The notes: generated from the sequence alone by a model not told the origin. A stretch of DNA of 64,000 bases from Sphaerochaeta sp. (GCA_018399495.1 JAGYOG010000011.1:1-64000); one strand, 5' to 3'; shown: positions 17,424 through 27,021, counted from the first letter of the stretch. Numbers and translations: made by a program.

Positions 17424-18331
17424 GTATGATACTTGGAATGCTTCCTTCTGTATTGATGATCGTAGCCCCCATCCTCATCACCGCCATCGGTGGGATGATC
17501 TGTGAGAAGTCAGGGGTCGTAAACATAGCCTTGGAAGGCCTCATGGCGATCGGGGCATGTACTGCCGCGGCTGCACATGTCCTGATGGAGATGGCAGGGG
17601 TTCCCCAGACGCTTTCTCTCTTCTTGGCCTTGTTTATGGGGTTTGTGGTCGGTGGCCTGTTCTCTCTTATACATGCTGTGGCAGCGATCAACCTTAATGC
17701 TGACCAGACCATCAGTGGTACTGGTATTAACCTGCTTTCCACTGGTGTGACAATATTTGCAAGTCAGATTCTCTTCAATGCCGATAGAACCAAGGAGTTC
17801 GTGATGGGCATGCAGACCGACGCGCTTGGCATTTACCCGACTGCATACATTGCTGTTGCCGTGGTGGTTCTCTCATGGATTTTGCTCTACAAGCTTCCCT
17901 TTGGGATGCATCTAAGAGCATGTGGTGAACATCCCGGAGCAGCCGAAAGTGTGGGTATCAACGTCAAGAAGATGCGCTATTTTGCTGTTGTTTCCAGTGG
18001 TGTACTAGCTGGTCTTGCCGGTGGATGCGTAGTGCTTACCCAGACCATCCAATATACGAGCAACACCATCAATGGTCGTGGATTTATTGCACTCGCTGCA
18101 GTTTCTTTCGGTCGTTGGAGTCCCCTTGGGGTGACTGGTGCAGCTTTCCTCTTTGGAACCGCACAAGCATTTACCATTATCGCAAACAATATTCCAGCTC
18201 TGAAGGCACTTCCCTCGGAAGTGTTCAATATCCTTCCCTATGTTGTTACACTTGTGGCGCTTGTGCTCTCCAGTGGAAAGAACTATGCACCACGTGCTGC
18301 AGGAAAACCATATGAGAAGGGGGCAAGCTGA
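17420..18331 (+). CDS. nucleoside ABC importer, permease 2 (BPD_transp_2, NupQ-like)
   Basis: A 303-residue permease of the same family as its upstream neighbour but shorter, as is usual for the second subunit. Typical segments are ICEKSGVVNIALEGLM near the N-terminus and RACGEHPGAAESVGI in the cytoplasmic loop that contacts the ATPase. It completes the importer: binding protein, tandem ATPase and two permeases. The stop codon overlaps the ATG of the phosphorylase gene by one base. Confidence 0.88.
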   Translation: MSMILGMLPSVLMIVAPILITAIGGMICEKSGVVNIALEGLMAIGACTAAAAHVLMEMAGVPQTLSLFLALFMGFVVGGLFSLIHAVAAINLNADQTISGTGINLLSTGVTIFASQILFNADRTKEFVMGMQTDALGIYPTAYIAVAVVVLSWILLYKLPFGMHLRACGEHPGAAESVGINVKKMRYFAVVSSGVLAGLAGGCVVLTQTIQYTSNTINGRGFIALAAVSFGRWSPLGVTGAAFLFGTAQAFTIIANNIPALKALPSEVFNILPYVVTLVALVLSSGKNYAPRAAGKPYEKGAS

Positions 18332-19050
18332 TGACTCCTCACAATAGAGCATCCAAGGCAGATATTGCCCCTGTGGTGCTTGCCCCTGGGGATCCCGTGC
18401 GGGCAAAGCTGGTAGCTGAACACTTCCTGGAAGATGCTCGCCTCGTCACCGATGTGAGAAATATTCTTGGGTACACCGGTGTCTATAAGAACATGCCGGT
18501 CTCGGTGCTCTCTACTGGTATGGGGGGACCTTCTGTCGGCATATACAGTTATGAACTATTCACTGACTATGGAGTGGATGCCATCATCCGTATCGGGACC
18601 TGTGGAGGGTTGCAACCCTCCCTCGAGGTTGGGGATCTGGTGGCTGCGATGACAGCCAGTACCGATAGCAATTGGGCTCACCAGTACAACCTTAAGGGGA
18701 GTTTCAGCCCTGTATGTGATACCAATCTGCTGTTGAGAGCACTTGCTGCTGCCAAGAATCTTGAGATACCAATGCATGCAGGTATGGTGTTTTCAAGCGA
18801 TCTTTTCTCTTCCTACAATGCGTTGGGTGAGGATAGTTGGCAAGCGTGGGCGCGGATGGGCGCCCTAGCACAGGATATGGAAACCTATGCCTTGTATAGT
18901 ACTGCTGCCTGGACGAAGAAGCATGCATTGAGTCTACTTACCATGACCGACAGCTGTGTAACCGGCCAGGGATTTGGCGATGAAATGCGTACCGTGGGTT
19001 TGTACCCCATGATTGAGGTGGCATTGCAAGTTGCGAGCGAGGTGCGCTGA
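18331..19050 (+). CDS. deoD: purine nucleoside phosphorylase (DeoD type)
   Basis: A 239-residue NP-I family enzyme. It has LAPGDPVRAKL (phosphate-binding Gly and Arg), GMGGPSVGIYSYEL, RIGTCGGL and the substrate loop TMTDSCVTG with an Asp in the position that protonates the base. It splits purine nucleosides with phosphate to base and ribose-1-phosphate in the cytoplasm. Length and motifs fit hexameric DeoD proteins. Its place directly after the nucleoside importer (1-bp overlaps on both sides) strongly supports purine salvage as the operon's job. Confidence 0.9.
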   Translation: MTPHNRASKADIAPVVLAPGDPVRAKLVAEHFLEDARLVTDVRNILGYTGVYKNMPVSVLSTGMGGPSVGIYSYELFTDYGVDAIIRIGTCGGLQPSLEVGDLVAAMTASTDSNWAHQYNLKGSFSPVCDTNLLLRALAAAKNLEIPMHAGMVFSSDLFSSYNALGEDSWQAWARMGALAQDMETYALYSTAAWTKKHALSLLTMTDSCVTGQGFGDEMRTVGLYPMIEVALQVASEVR

Positions 19051-19661
19051 TGGAATTTCTTGATGCCATGCAACATCGTTTTGCTTGTAAACGGTACGAT
19101 GAGAATAGAGCGGTCAGTGATGCTCAACTGAAAAGGATTTTGGACTACGGTAGACTCACACCTACTTCCTTTGGGCTTGAACTATGGTCCTTCCATGTTA
19201 TCCAGAGTGCAGAGAAGAAAAATGCTCTCTTTCATGCCTGTTTTGACCAGGAATCAGTGGCAACCAGTGCCTTTACCATTGCAGTAATGGTGAGAAATGC
19301 TGCATTTGCCAATCCCGATGGGGATCTGGTGCATAGCCGTGGGAAACGGTTTCCCGATCCCTTGGATGTTTTCGTTGACGATTATCGTCCTTACTATGAG
19401 TTTCTTAAACAGGAAGGGCGTCTAGATTGTTGGTTGAAGAGTCAAGGGTACCTAGCCATTGCCAATATGATGACAGGGGCGGCAGCGATGGGAATTCAAA
19501 GCTGCGCAATCGAGGGTTACAACGAACAGCAGGTGCTTGAGGTGTTGTCTCTTGATGGACACCAGTGGCAAGCTTCCTTGCTCGCTACCTTCGGCTATCC
19601 CGCTGAAGCAGAACGGCCGAAGATTCGCGAAAGCTTGGAAGACCTGGTTTTCTACCATTAG
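19050..19661 (+). CDS. nitroreductase family protein (NfsB-like flavoenzyme)
   Basis: A 203-residue FMN-dependent oxidoreductase of the nitroreductase family. The N-terminal RFACKRYDENR matches the FMN-phosphate binding segment, LTPTSFGLELW the following helix, and AIEGYNEQQV the C-terminal FMN site. Family members reduce nitro groups, quinones or flavins using NAD(P)H; the natural substrate here is unknown. It is translationally coupled (1-bp overlap) to deoD as last gene of the nucleoside operon, yet no link between the reactions is evident. It overlaps the convergent nucleoside hydrolase gene by 4 bp. Confidence 0.85.
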   Translation: MEFLDAMQHRFACKRYDENRAVSDAQLKRILDYGRLTPTSFGLELWSFHVIQSAEKKNALFHACFDQESVATSAFTIAVMVRNAAFANPDGDLVHSRGKRFPDPLDVFVDDYRPYYEFLKQEGRLDCWLKSQGYLAIANMMTGAAAMGIQSCAIEGYNEQQVLEVLSLDGHQWQASLLATFGYPAEAERPKIRESLEDLVFYH

Positions 19662-20575
19662 GGAAGTACTGCAAAAGCACTGTCTACCAGTGACCAGAAC
19701 CAAGGAATATCGATGGAGGTGGCAATATGCACTCCATCGTTTTCTTTGGTCTCTTCCTTTACGGTTCTTCCGTAGGAAGGACCTCTATCGGTCACCACCC
19801 ATACCTTCCTGTACTCAGTCTGCACTTTAGCTGGATCAGCCAGGTAAGCAACACACAAGGGGTCATGCATCTGTGGCCAACCCTGCTTCTGTCGTTCGTA
19901 GTTTGCTTGGTATGTATCCATACAAGCAGCGAAGACCTGTGCTGAATTTGTCTTGATCGTATGGTACCCCTCCAGGCGTGAGGGGCTCAATGTAACCTGC
20001 CTGGTACAGTCCAGGGGGAAAAGCACCAACTTGGCACCACTGGAGAAGACAACCTGCGCTGCCTCAGGATCTGCATAGATATTGAACTCGGCAAGGGCTG
20101 TGACATTCCCTGCACTGAAAGATCCTCCCATGATGATGATCTGCTTGGCAAGTTGAACTACCTCACTGTCTTTCTGCATTGCCAAGGCAAGGTCGGTAAG
20201 TGGTCCGACGCTGATGATGGTTATCTCCCCTGGATGCGTATGCAAGAGCCTGATCATGGCATCGATGCCGCTCTCTTCCTGTACTGTTTGTCTCTGGCGA
20301 GGAGGAAAATTGGGGCCATCGAGACCCGACTTCCCATGAAAATCCCCTGCAGCTACCGGTTCACGGACCAGAGGTTTTTCGGCTCCTTTATAGACATGGC
20401 ACTCCAATCCAGCAGTCTCAGCAATATTCAGCGTATTTTCAAGGGTCTTCTCAAGCCCTACATTCCCGTTGGTGGCTATAAGCGCCTCAATGTGAAGTGT
20501 GTCCAATCCTGCTGCAAGAAACAGCGCAACCGCATCATCAAGACCGGTATCGACATCCAGAATGACTCGTTCCAT
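19658..20575 (-). CDS. nucleoside hydrolase (IUNH family)
   Basis: A 305-residue inosine-uridine-preferring nucleoside hydrolase. The calcium and ribose-binding cluster DVDTGLDDAVAL is at residues 6-17. Further motifs are HGKSGLDGPNFP, SVGPLTDLALA, IIIMGGSF and the C-terminal MHDPLCVAY with its conserved His and Asp. It cleaves N-glycosidic bonds of nucleosides to base and ribose. Its ATG touches the stop codon of a nucleobase-permease remnant, so it was once part of a base-uptake operon. It overlaps the nitroreductase gene tail to tail, in keeping with a nucleoside salvage island. Confidence 0.9.
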   Translation of the reverse strand: MERVILDVDTGLDDAVALFLAAGLDTLHIEALIATNGNVGLEKTLENTLNIAETAGLECHVYKGAEKPLVREPVAAGDFHGKSGLDGPNFPPRQRQTVQEESGIDAMIRLLHTHPGEITIISVGPLTDLALAMQKDSEVVQLAKQIIIMGGSFSAGNVTALAEFNIYADPEAAQVVFSSGAKLVLFPLDCTRQVTLSPSRLEGYHTIKTNSAQVFAACMDTYQANYERQKQGWPQMHDPLCVAYLADPAKVQTEYRKVWVVTDRGPSYGRTVKEETKENDGVHIATSIDIPWFWSLVDSAFAVLP

Positions 20576-20890
20576 CTAATCCCTCTTTGGTAACATGATA
20601 TTCAAAGCAACTGCTACTACCGTTGCGATAACTACCGGGGACTGTCCGAATACCGTCTGGAACCATACAGGGAAGGTCGCCAGGGCAGCAGACGATTCTG
20701 CTATTCCGATACCCAACGCTGCAGAGAGTCCTACGATCGAAGTGTTTCGGTAGTTCATCTCCTCAGATACTACCAGTTTCATCCCTGTCATGGCAATTGA
20801 GGCGATAGTGTAGCAAAACGATACCACATCTGGATTCCCCAAAGAAGCATTTTTCACGCTCTTAAAAGTGAAGTTTGTGGTACTATACAC
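20576..20890 (-). pseudogene. C-terminal remnant of a NCS2 xanthine/uracil permease
   Basis: The 104-codon frame ends with a segment typical of the last quarter of NCS2 (UraA/XanP) nucleobase permeases: the helix VVSFCYTIASIAMTGMKLV, then NYRNTSIVGLSAALGIG, then VVIATVVAVALNIMLPK at the C-terminus. Whole family members are about 430-460 residues, so some 320 residues are missing. The first 20 or so codons look unrelated. Its TAG stop directly abuts the ATG of the nucleoside hydrolase gene. A 5' deletion that brought in the divergent esterase promoter is the simplest reading (inference). Confidence 0.7.
20881..20886 (+). promoter_or_regulatory. -10 element abutting the esterase start (leaderless candidate)
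   Basis: TACTAT is followed by exactly 6 nt and the ATG at 20893. No Shine-Dalgarno is present, and no good -35 is seen at the usual distance. Confidence 0.35.
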
Positions 20891-20892
20891 CT

Positions 20893-21693
20893 ATGAAAAT
20901 TATACAAATTGCTGTTGGACCAAACCAAGTTCCGCTTACAGGATACCTCCAGGACATTACCGGGGACGGAGGGATCAGGAATATTCGGCCGACAATTGTC
21001 ATCTGTCCAGGGGGTGGCTATCGGTTTCGCTCTGAACGTGAACGCGACCCAGTTGCGTTGCACTTCCTCTCAATGAGCTACAATGTATTCATACTGGACT
21101 ATTCAGTACAGGAAGAGGCAAAGGACCTGAATCCCTTGCTGGAAGCCAGTGATGCCTTGGTCAAGATTCGTGAACATGCGTTTGAATGGATGTGTGACCC
21201 AACCAGGATTGCCATCATGGGGTTCAGTGCCGGTGGGCATCTGGCAGCCTCCTTGGCGCTGTTGCACAAACACCCCATGCTTTCGGCTAAGCAGAAGATT
21301 GTGGATGAAAACAATAAACCGGATGCCGCCATACTGTGTTATCCAGTGATCAGCGGAGGTAAGTATGCCCATGAGGAGAGTCTGGACTGGGTGAGTGGGA
21401 AAGATCCGGCACTACGCTCCCTCTTGAGTCTGGAAAATCAAGTCAGCAAGGATGCCTCTCCCTTATTCATCTGGCACACCGTTACTGATGGAAGTGTACC
21501 AGTGGAGAACAACCTTCAGTTGGCGGTAAACCTGCAGAAAGCAAAAGTCCCCTACGAACTTCATCTGTTCGAGAGCGGGGACCATGGTTTGTCGATGTGT
21601 ACTGAGGAGGTAGGTACCCCTCATGAAGCGTGTCGCCAATGGGTGGCTTTAGCCTCCAATTGGCTGAACAATCACTTCACTCACACCTTATAG
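20893..21693 (+). CDS. alpha/beta hydrolase, esterase/lipase-like
   Basis: A 266-residue serine hydrolase. The oxyanion region is VICPGGGYRFRS, the nucleophile elbow GFSAGGH, and the C-terminal acid/His pair lies in WHTVTDGSVP and SGDHGLS. It resembles bacterial acetyl-xylan esterase-like or BD-FAE carboxylesterases, which are intracellular here as no signal peptide is seen. ATG 20893 is preferred because MKIIQIAVG looks like a natural N-terminus; a TTG at 20875 would add six residues. It overlaps the convergent FAD oxidoreductase by 6 bp. The substrate is unknown. Confidence 0.78.
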   Translation: MKIIQIAVGPNQVPLTGYLQDITGDGGIRNIRPTIVICPGGGYRFRSERERDPVALHFLSMSYNVFILDYSVQEEAKDLNPLLEASDALVKIREHAFEWMCDPTRIAIMGFSAGGHLAASLALLHKHPMLSAKQKIVDENNKPDAAILCYPVISGGKYAHEESLDWVSGKDPALRSLLSLENQVSKDASPLFIWHTVTDGSVPVENNLQLAVNLQKAKVPYELHLFESGDHGLSMCTEEVGTPHEACRQWVALASNWLNNHFTHTL

Positions 21694-22971
21694 CGTGTCG
21701 AGAATGCCCTCAGCACTGCGTATTCCGCTGGCCCAAGCCCCGGTAATTCCCCGGCTGGTGCCAGCACCATCTCCAGCAAACCAGATAGCCTCTTTTACGC
21801 GGAAGCGTTCATCCAGGTATGCTGGCTTGTTTGCGTAGAGCTTAATTTCAGGGTAGTACATGATGGTGGAAGGATGAAGGACCCCAGGTACAATGGTGTC
21901 CAGATTTTTCATGGCCTTCCAGATTGCACGGAGAATTTTCGCAGGAATTGCTAGGGAGATATCCCCGGGACAACAAGTCTTCAGTGTGGGTTCAAAGTCA
22001 TAGAGGTCACCACTGAAGCTGGCCTCCTTGCTTCTGGAACCGAGCCGAAAATCGCCAACGCGTTGCATCAAGGGCTGCCCGCCACCCATCAGGGCAGCCT
22101 GCAAGCCTAGGTTTTCTGCGAAAGCCTGGCCACTGGCAAGAGGAGCGGTGAACCGTACTGTTTTCAAGATGGCGAAGTTCACCAATCCATTATCATGTTT
22201 ACTGTCTGGGGCAAAGGCATGCCCATTTACCGAATACCACTGGTCTCCCCGGTTTGTTGCATACCGCTCACGAACCACATGGGCATTGCCGCTATTGGTG
22301 CAGAATGTACGTACCTTTTCAGGGAAATAGAATTTCGGGTCGTAGTAATCTCTTACGATGGGGTAGTGTTCAATCCTGGTCTCTACCCGTACTCCGATGT
22401 CAACGATATTGTCGATATACTGGATATCAAGTAACCGCATAAGGTCCTGAAGAAAATGGAAACCTTTTCTTCCGGGTGCTATCAGCAACCGTTTATATCC
22501 GATTTCTCGCTTTTCCGTAACGATGAATTGCTTCTCAGCATTCACCGTCTCCATTGCTTCTCCTAGCGCTAGGTCGATGCCTAACGCTTCCAGACGCGCA
22601 AGCAGCTCCTTGATGAGCTTGAGCCCACCATCAGTACCAAGGTGGGTTTGCTTGATTTCCAGAAGTGAACAGCCAAGCCTCTCAGCTCGTTTCTGGTAAA
22701 TGTCGATATTGTTCTTTTCTAGAAATGTAGGCTTCAGGAAGTCGATAACTTGTTTGAGATAGTGCTCAGCAGCCTCTTCATTCCAATATTCAATGGGAAA
22801 CCCAATCGGGTAGGTGAAGTTCATCTTGCAGTCATTACGCATGCCACCTGTCGATACCTTTTCACGGTCAAGTATTACTATCTTTAGATCAGGCCGTTTC
22901 TCCCGCAGTGTAAAGGCCGCGCCCATTCCTGCCGGTCCGCTTCCTACAATGACAACATCATATTGATCCAT
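21688..22971 (-). CDS. FAD-dependent oxidoreductase (COG2509-type)
   Basis: A 427-residue flavoprotein. It starts with the Rossmann motif VVIVGSGPAGMGAAF (residues 6-20), followed by an acidic strand end (ILDRE) that binds the FAD ribose. The C-terminal WFAGDGAGTSRGITGAW segment is the second FAD-contact motif of this family of uncharacterised FAD-dependent dehydrogenases. A CCPGD motif and a Cys near residue 48 are also present. The reaction is not known. The Shine-Dalgarno GGGAGGG is strong. The gene is divergent from the pseudo-Fic operon, with 164 bp between them holding a 7-bp GGAAAGG hairpin at 22995-23012. Confidence 0.82.
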   Translation of the reverse strand: MDQYDVVIVGSGPAGMGAAFTLREKRPDLKIVILDREKVSTGGMRNDCKMNFTYPIGFPIEYWNEEAAEHYLKQVIDFLKPTFLEKNNIDIYQKRAERLGCSLLEIKQTHLGTDGGLKLIKELLARLEALGIDLALGEAMETVNAEKQFIVTEKREIGYKRLLIAPGRKGFHFLQDLMRLLDIQYIDNIVDIGVRVETRIEHYPIVRDYYDPKFYFPEKVRTFCTNSGNAHVVRERYATNRGDQWYSVNGHAFAPDSKHDNGLVNFAILKTVRFTAPLASGQAFAENLGLQAALMGGGQPLMQRVGDFRLGSRSKEASFSGDLYDFEPTLKTCCPGDISLAIPAKILRAIWKAMKNLDTIVPGVLHPSTIMYYPEIKLYANKPAYLDERFRVKEAIWFAGDGAGTSRGITGAWASGIRSAEGILDTL

Positions 22972-23135
22972 GGAGTACCCTCCCAGTTATGATAGGAAAG
23001 GTTCCCCTTTCCAACCAATTATCCCCATTCTTTCTACTTTGCTCAAGCCCTTCTCAGTATAGGAAGCCTTGTACAGAGCACAGATTCATGGTACTACACC
23101 TACATAGGAAGGATTGAAAGGAAGGGGAGAAGAGC

Positions 23136-24056
23136 ATGTACATCAGTGCCAAAGAAGCTGCCAAAAAATGGGGAATCAGTGAGAGACGGGTGAGAATACT
23201 CTGTGCAGAGGGAAGAGTGGACGGAGTGCTCCGCTCCTCCTGGGCTTGGAATATCCCCAGCGATGCTCCGAAACCCGGGGATGGAAGACAACTGCGGCAT
23301 ATGAAAAATCTCAATCTTCGGATTGGGATGATGGACTTCTCCAAACTTGAACAGACTCGTATAGTGCTACAATCCCTTGCTGATGCAGAACAATTCACAC
23401 ATTCCTACAAACATCTGGTCAACCGTTTCATCCTTGCTTCCTTTGTAGCAGAAAATATGGAACTGGACCCACAGGACCTAGCTGTACTCTTCAACCAGTG
23501 TTTTGTTCCCTCTTTACAGTTCGACACGCAAGTACTTGCCTTGAACATGAGGACCATCATGATGAGGATGCTTCACCAGTATGGTCTTGGTCCGGTCAAG
23601 GGAAAGAGCCGACCACAGATGAGTGAACAGCGTTTGATGCAACTCTACCAGATGCTGATGCAAGGATTGGATACGGAAGGGAAGGTTTCCTACCGCACGG
23701 AGAGTGTAATCGACCAGAACAAGAGCATAACGGTTATCCAGCAGATGGAAACGCTGTTTGTCCAGTGGGACCGGGATTGGACTGAACTTCATCCGGTAGT
23801 TAGAGCAATCTTCCTTTATGGGGAGTTGCTGAGGATCAAGCCCTTTGGGGCCTATGATGGACTACTTGCTTCACTCGCTTTTGCACAGGAGCTCATACAT
23901 GGCGGCTTTCCTCCTGCATTGGTTCAGGATGAGCATAAAGATGAGTTCAAAGCTGCCATGATTCTTACCAGAAGCAGGGGAAACTATCAGAATGTGCTCA
24001 GGATGATTGAGCAGGTCGTATTACGTGAATGCAAGACGTTGCAGGGTGAAGCATGA
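23136..24056 (+). CDS. HTH-fused degenerate Fic-domain protein (predicted inactive)
   Basis: A 306-residue protein. Residues 1-55 form an excisionase/MerR-like helix-turn-helix (SAKEAAKKWGISERRVRIL, then a wing ending in WNIP). The rest follows the Fic fold: an inhibitory-helix motif SFVAEN matching [S/T]xxxE[G/N], and near residue 230 HPVVRAIFLYGELLRIKPF, the helix before the active site. The expected HPFxxGNGR reads KPFGAYDGL, so catalytic His, Asn and Arg are replaced. AMP transfer is therefore unlikely; it may act as a DNA-binding or scaffold protein. It overlaps the D-aminoacylase gene by 4 bp. The Fic assignment is by eye. Confidence 0.6.
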   Translation: MYISAKEAAKKWGISERRVRILCAEGRVDGVLRSSWAWNIPSDAPKPGDGRQLRHMKNLNLRIGMMDFSKLEQTRIVLQSLADAEQFTHSYKHLVNRFILASFVAENMELDPQDLAVLFNQCFVPSLQFDTQVLALNMRTIMMRMLHQYGLGPVKGKSRPQMSEQRLMQLYQMLMQGLDTEGKVSYRTESVIDQNKSITVIQQMETLFVQWDRDWTELHPVVRAIFLYGELLRIKPFGAYDGLLASLAFAQELIHGGFPPALVQDEHKDEFKAAMILTRSRGNYQNVLRMIEQVVLRECKTLQGEA

Positions 24057-25627
24057 ATCACTACCACCTCAGAAATGCAGAGATCATAGATGGATCTGAT
24101 TCAACCCCGTTTCGGGGCGATCTTCTTGTTGCCTCAGATACAATACAGGATGTTCTTCCTCCTCTATTTCCACTTGCGAAGGATTACACAGAGATTGACT
24201 GTACCGGCAAGGTTCTCTGCCCTGGATTCATTGACATGCATGGGCATAGTGACCTCGAAGTGCTGCGAAACCCTCCAATGCACTCCAAGATTGGTCAGGG
24301 AATCACCACAGAGGTTGCCGGGAATTGTGGTATCGGGGTGTTTCCTGCTGAACCGGGAAGTGCCTTTTTGAGAGAACTCTGCGGTGATGTCCTGGGAGCG
24401 TATCCTGGTTCAGGTTGGAGATCCTTTGAATCCTACAAAAAGCATTGGAAAAGTGGTACCAACATGGCCTTCCTGCAGGCACACAGTACGTTACGAAGAG
24501 AGAGTATGGCTGGTACTGTGAACAGAGCAGCACTTGACGGAGAGGTTTCCAGGATGTGCACCCTTCTCAGGGAGAGCTTGGAAGCAGGATGCCTGGGGAT
24601 GTCCACGGGTTTATATTATGCACCCTGTATCTTTGCCGAAGAGAAGGAGTTGTTTGCACTTCTAAAGGTAGTCGCTGAGTATAATAAACTCTTTGCAGTA
24701 CATATGCGCTGTGAGGGCAGTGACGTTGTTGCTTCTGTCCATGAGGTGCTCTCCCTTGCAGAGCGAACTGATGTAAGATTGGAGATTAGCCATCTCAAGG
24801 TAATCGGTAAGAAGAACCAGCACCTGGTAGGGGAAGTACTCTCCATGATTGAGCAAGCAAAAGAGAGAGGATTGGATGTACAGTTTGACCAGTATCCCTA
24901 CAACTATGGATCAACCAGCCTGTTCAGTCTTCTTCCTCCTTCCTACCTACGCTTGCCCCGCGAGGAGTTGCAATCCTTACTGAAGAATCCTTCTGTTCGG
25001 CGGGAGATCAAGAGGGAGATGGCACACCCAGTGGGATGGGACTCTATCGCTGAACTTTGTGGATGGGATCAGGTAAGCATCTTGAGTCTGGAGAGCAATA
25101 AGCAATACGAAATGATGAGCCTGAGCGATATAGCAATAGGGCGGGGTAGTGATCCCTACAATGCTTTCTTCGATCTTCTCCAGGAAGAAAAGGGAATCGC
25201 GCTGATGATGGATGTTACTGAGAGCGAAGACTCTCTCAAGAAGATACTCTCTCATCCTCTCATGTGCTTCGGAACTGATGCCCTGTATGCAGGCCCCTTA
25301 AGTCACCCACGATCCTACCAGAGTACCCTCCACTTGCTTGATAGGTATGGAAAACAGGAAGCAGTGCTTCCCCTCCATTCCCTGATTGCAAGAATGACAG
25401 ACAAACCTGCAAAACGATTGGGCCTGCAAGACAGAGGGATAATTAAAGCAGGATACAAAGCAGACTTGGTGCTCCTCGATTGGCAACATCTTGCTGAACA
25501 CAATGACATCAAGCATCCTGAGGTTACCGGAGACGGTATTTCACTGGTAATGGTAAATGGTGTGGTGGCCTATCAGGATGGGAAGTACTTTGACAGTACG
25601 AGCGGTTCTCTCTTGCTCTATTCGTAG
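24053..25627 (+). CDS. N-acyl-D-amino-acid deacylase (D-aminoacylase family amidohydrolase)
   Basis: A 524-residue amidohydrolase. Metal-binding HGHSD follows the family's [10 protein letters not shown] strand; the conserved cysteine is in GNCGIG, then [10 protein letters not shown], the metal His of ISHLKVIG, and the catalytic Asp in FGTDALYAG. The end ([15 protein letters not shown]-type strand) is the small beta domain. The enzyme removes the acyl group from N-acyl-D-amino acids, or acts on related dipeptides, in the cytoplasm. It is translationally coupled to the pseudo-Fic/HTH gene, which could be its regulator (inference). It overlaps the amino-acid ABC ATPase by 10 bp. Confidence 0.85.
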   Translation: MNHYHLRNAEIIDGSDSTPFRGDLLVASDTIQDVLPPLFPLAKDYTEIDCTGKVLCPGFIDMHGHSDLEVLRNPPMHSKIGQGITTEVAGNCGIGVFPAEPGSAFLRELCGDVLGAYPGSGWRSFESYKKHWKSGTNMAFLQAHSTLRRESMAGTVNRAALDGEVSRMCTLLRESLEAGCLGMSTGLYYAPCIFAEEKELFALLKVVAEYNKLFAVHMRCEGSDVVASVHEVLSLAERTDVRLEISHLKVIGKKNQHLVGEVLSMIEQAKERGLDVQFDQYPYNYGSTSLFSLLPPSYLRLPREELQSLLKNPSVRREIKREMAHPVGWDSIAELCGWDQVSILSLESNKQYEMMSLSDIAIGRGSDPYNAFFDLLQEEKGIALMMDVTESEDSLKKILSHPLMCFGTDALYAGPLSHPRSYQSTLHLLDRYGKQEAVLPLHSLIARMTDKPAKRLGLQDRGIIKAGYKADLVLLDWQHLAEHNDIKHPEVTGDGISLVMVNGVVAYQDGKYFDSTSGSLLLYS

Positions 25628-26376
25628 CGGTTAAGGAACTTCTGTGTCCTGGGGTTCTGAGGGTTGTTGAACAACGCTTCTGGATTGCCTTCCTCTACAA
25701 TCAGGCCGTCGTCCATGAAGATGATACGGTCGGATATATCCCTTGCAAAGGCCATCTCGTGGGTTACCACGATCATGGTCATTTTTTCTTTCGCCAAGTC
25801 CTTGATGACACGGAGAATTTCACCGGTCAACTCAGGGTCGAGTGCACTGGTGGGTTCATCAAAACAGAGTACGGTTGGATTGAGTGCCAAGGCACGGGCA
25901 ATGGAAACCCTCTGCTGCTGTCCACCGGATAGTTGGGTGGGGTAGGCCTTTTCTTTCTCTTCCAAGCCCATTTTTTTTAAGAGCTCTCTCCCGACTTTCT
26001 CTGCCTCCTGCTTGCTGCGCTTGAGCACATGCATTTGTGGCTCTGTAATGTTTCTTATTACATTCATATGAGGAAAGAGATTGAAATTTTGGAACACGAG
26101 GCCAAGATTGAGTCTTACTGAGCGGAGTGTTTGCTTGTCTGAGTAGGAAACAACCCTTTCCTTGGATGATGAGACCATGGTCTCTCCACACACATTGATC
26201 GTCCCCCCATCAACTGGTTCAAGCTGGGTGAGGCAACGAAGCAAGGTGCTTTTCCCACTTCCAGAAGGTCCAATGATGGAAAGAACCTCACCCTCGTTCA
26301 GGGTGAACGAGATACCCTTGAGTACACCAAGGCCATCGAATGATTTCAGTAGGTTTTCTACGGTTATGATTTCCAT
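25618..26376 (-). CDS. polar amino-acid ABC importer, ATP-binding protein
   Basis: A 252-residue single ABC domain of the GlnQ/HisP type: Walker [11 protein letters not shown]-loop [13 protein letters not shown], signature [15 protein letters not shown] and Walker [15 protein letters not shown] followed by the H-loop VVTHEMAFA. It drives uptake with the permease just upstream (9 bp apart). A small insertion with [13 protein letters not shown] between Walker A and the Q-loop is seen in some members. The adjacent D-aminoacylase gene suggests, without proof, that the cargo includes amino acids or derivatives it releases. Confidence 0.92.
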   Translation of the reverse strand: MEIITVENLLKSFDGLGVLKGISFTLNEGEVLSIIGPSGSGKSTLLRCLTQLEPVDGGTINVCGETMVSSSKERVVSYSDKQTLRSVRLNLGLVFQNFNLFPHMNVIRNITEPQMHVLKRSKQEAEKVGRELLKKMGLEEKEKAYPTQLSGGQQQRVSIARALALNPTVLCFDEPTSALDPELTGEILRVIKDLAKEKMTMIVVTHEMAFARDISDRIIFMDDGLIVEEGNPEALFNNPQNPRTQKFLNRYE

Positions 26377-26385
26377 CTTTCTCTC

Positions 26386-27021
26386 CTAGCGGTAGTAGTT
26401 GAGCTTTCTTTCAAGCAGGTCGAATGAACGGGAGACCACTGCGTTCATCAGGAAGTAGAATACCCCGGCAATAAAGATGGGCATGGTTGAGAACTCCCTT
26501 GCGGAGGCATTCTGAGCCACCCTGAAGAGCTCAGCTACACCGATTGTCTGGGCGAGTGCAGTATCTTTTACCAAGGTAATTACCTCGTTTCCCATTGCAG
26601 GGATGATACGCTTGACGACCTGTGGTGCAATGACATGGGTGAATGTGTGTGCCTTGGAGAACCCAAGCACCAAGGATGCCTCATACTGTCCGACGGGAAT
26701 CGACTGGATTCCTCCACGGTAAATCTCGGCAAAGTATGCAGCGTAGTTGATCGTATACCCAACGATTACAGCAGTAAAACGGTCATAGGAGGAACCGAAG
26801 ATGTAGTAAGGGGCAAAGTAGACAAACAAGAGCTGTAGGATCAGGGGGGTTCCCCGCATGATCATGATGTACACATTTACCACATTGGATATGACTGGGT
26901 TCTTCGACATTCTGCCTTTTGCAACCAGCATGCCCAGAGGGAGGGAGAATAGCAGGGTAAGGCCGAATATCTTCAAGCTGGTCATCGTAGCAACCAGCAT
27001 CTGCATTAAGAGGTTTCCCAT
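26386..27021 (-). CDS. polar amino-acid ABC importer, permease
   Basis: A 211-residue HisM/GlnP-type permease with about five helices. The EAA loop (VLGFSKAHTFTHVIAPQV) that docks with the ATPase is clear, and the following helices GNEVITLVKDTALAQ fit the family signature. Only one permease gene is present, so the channel is probably a homodimer. It sits between the binding-protein and ATPase genes. A terminator-like hairpin at 27059-27079 separates it from the binding-protein gene and may lower its expression. Confidence 0.9.
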   Translation of the reverse strand: MGNLLMQMLVATMTSLKIFGLTLLFSLPLGMLVAKGRMSKNPVISNVVNVYIMIMRGTPLILQLLFVYFAPYYIFGSSYDRFTAVIVGYTINYAAYFAEIYRGGIQSIPVGQYEASLVLGFSKAHTFTHVIAPQVVKRIIPAMGNEVITLVKDTALAQTIGVAELFRVAQNASAREFSTMPIFIAGVFYFLMNAVVSRSFDLLERKLNYYR

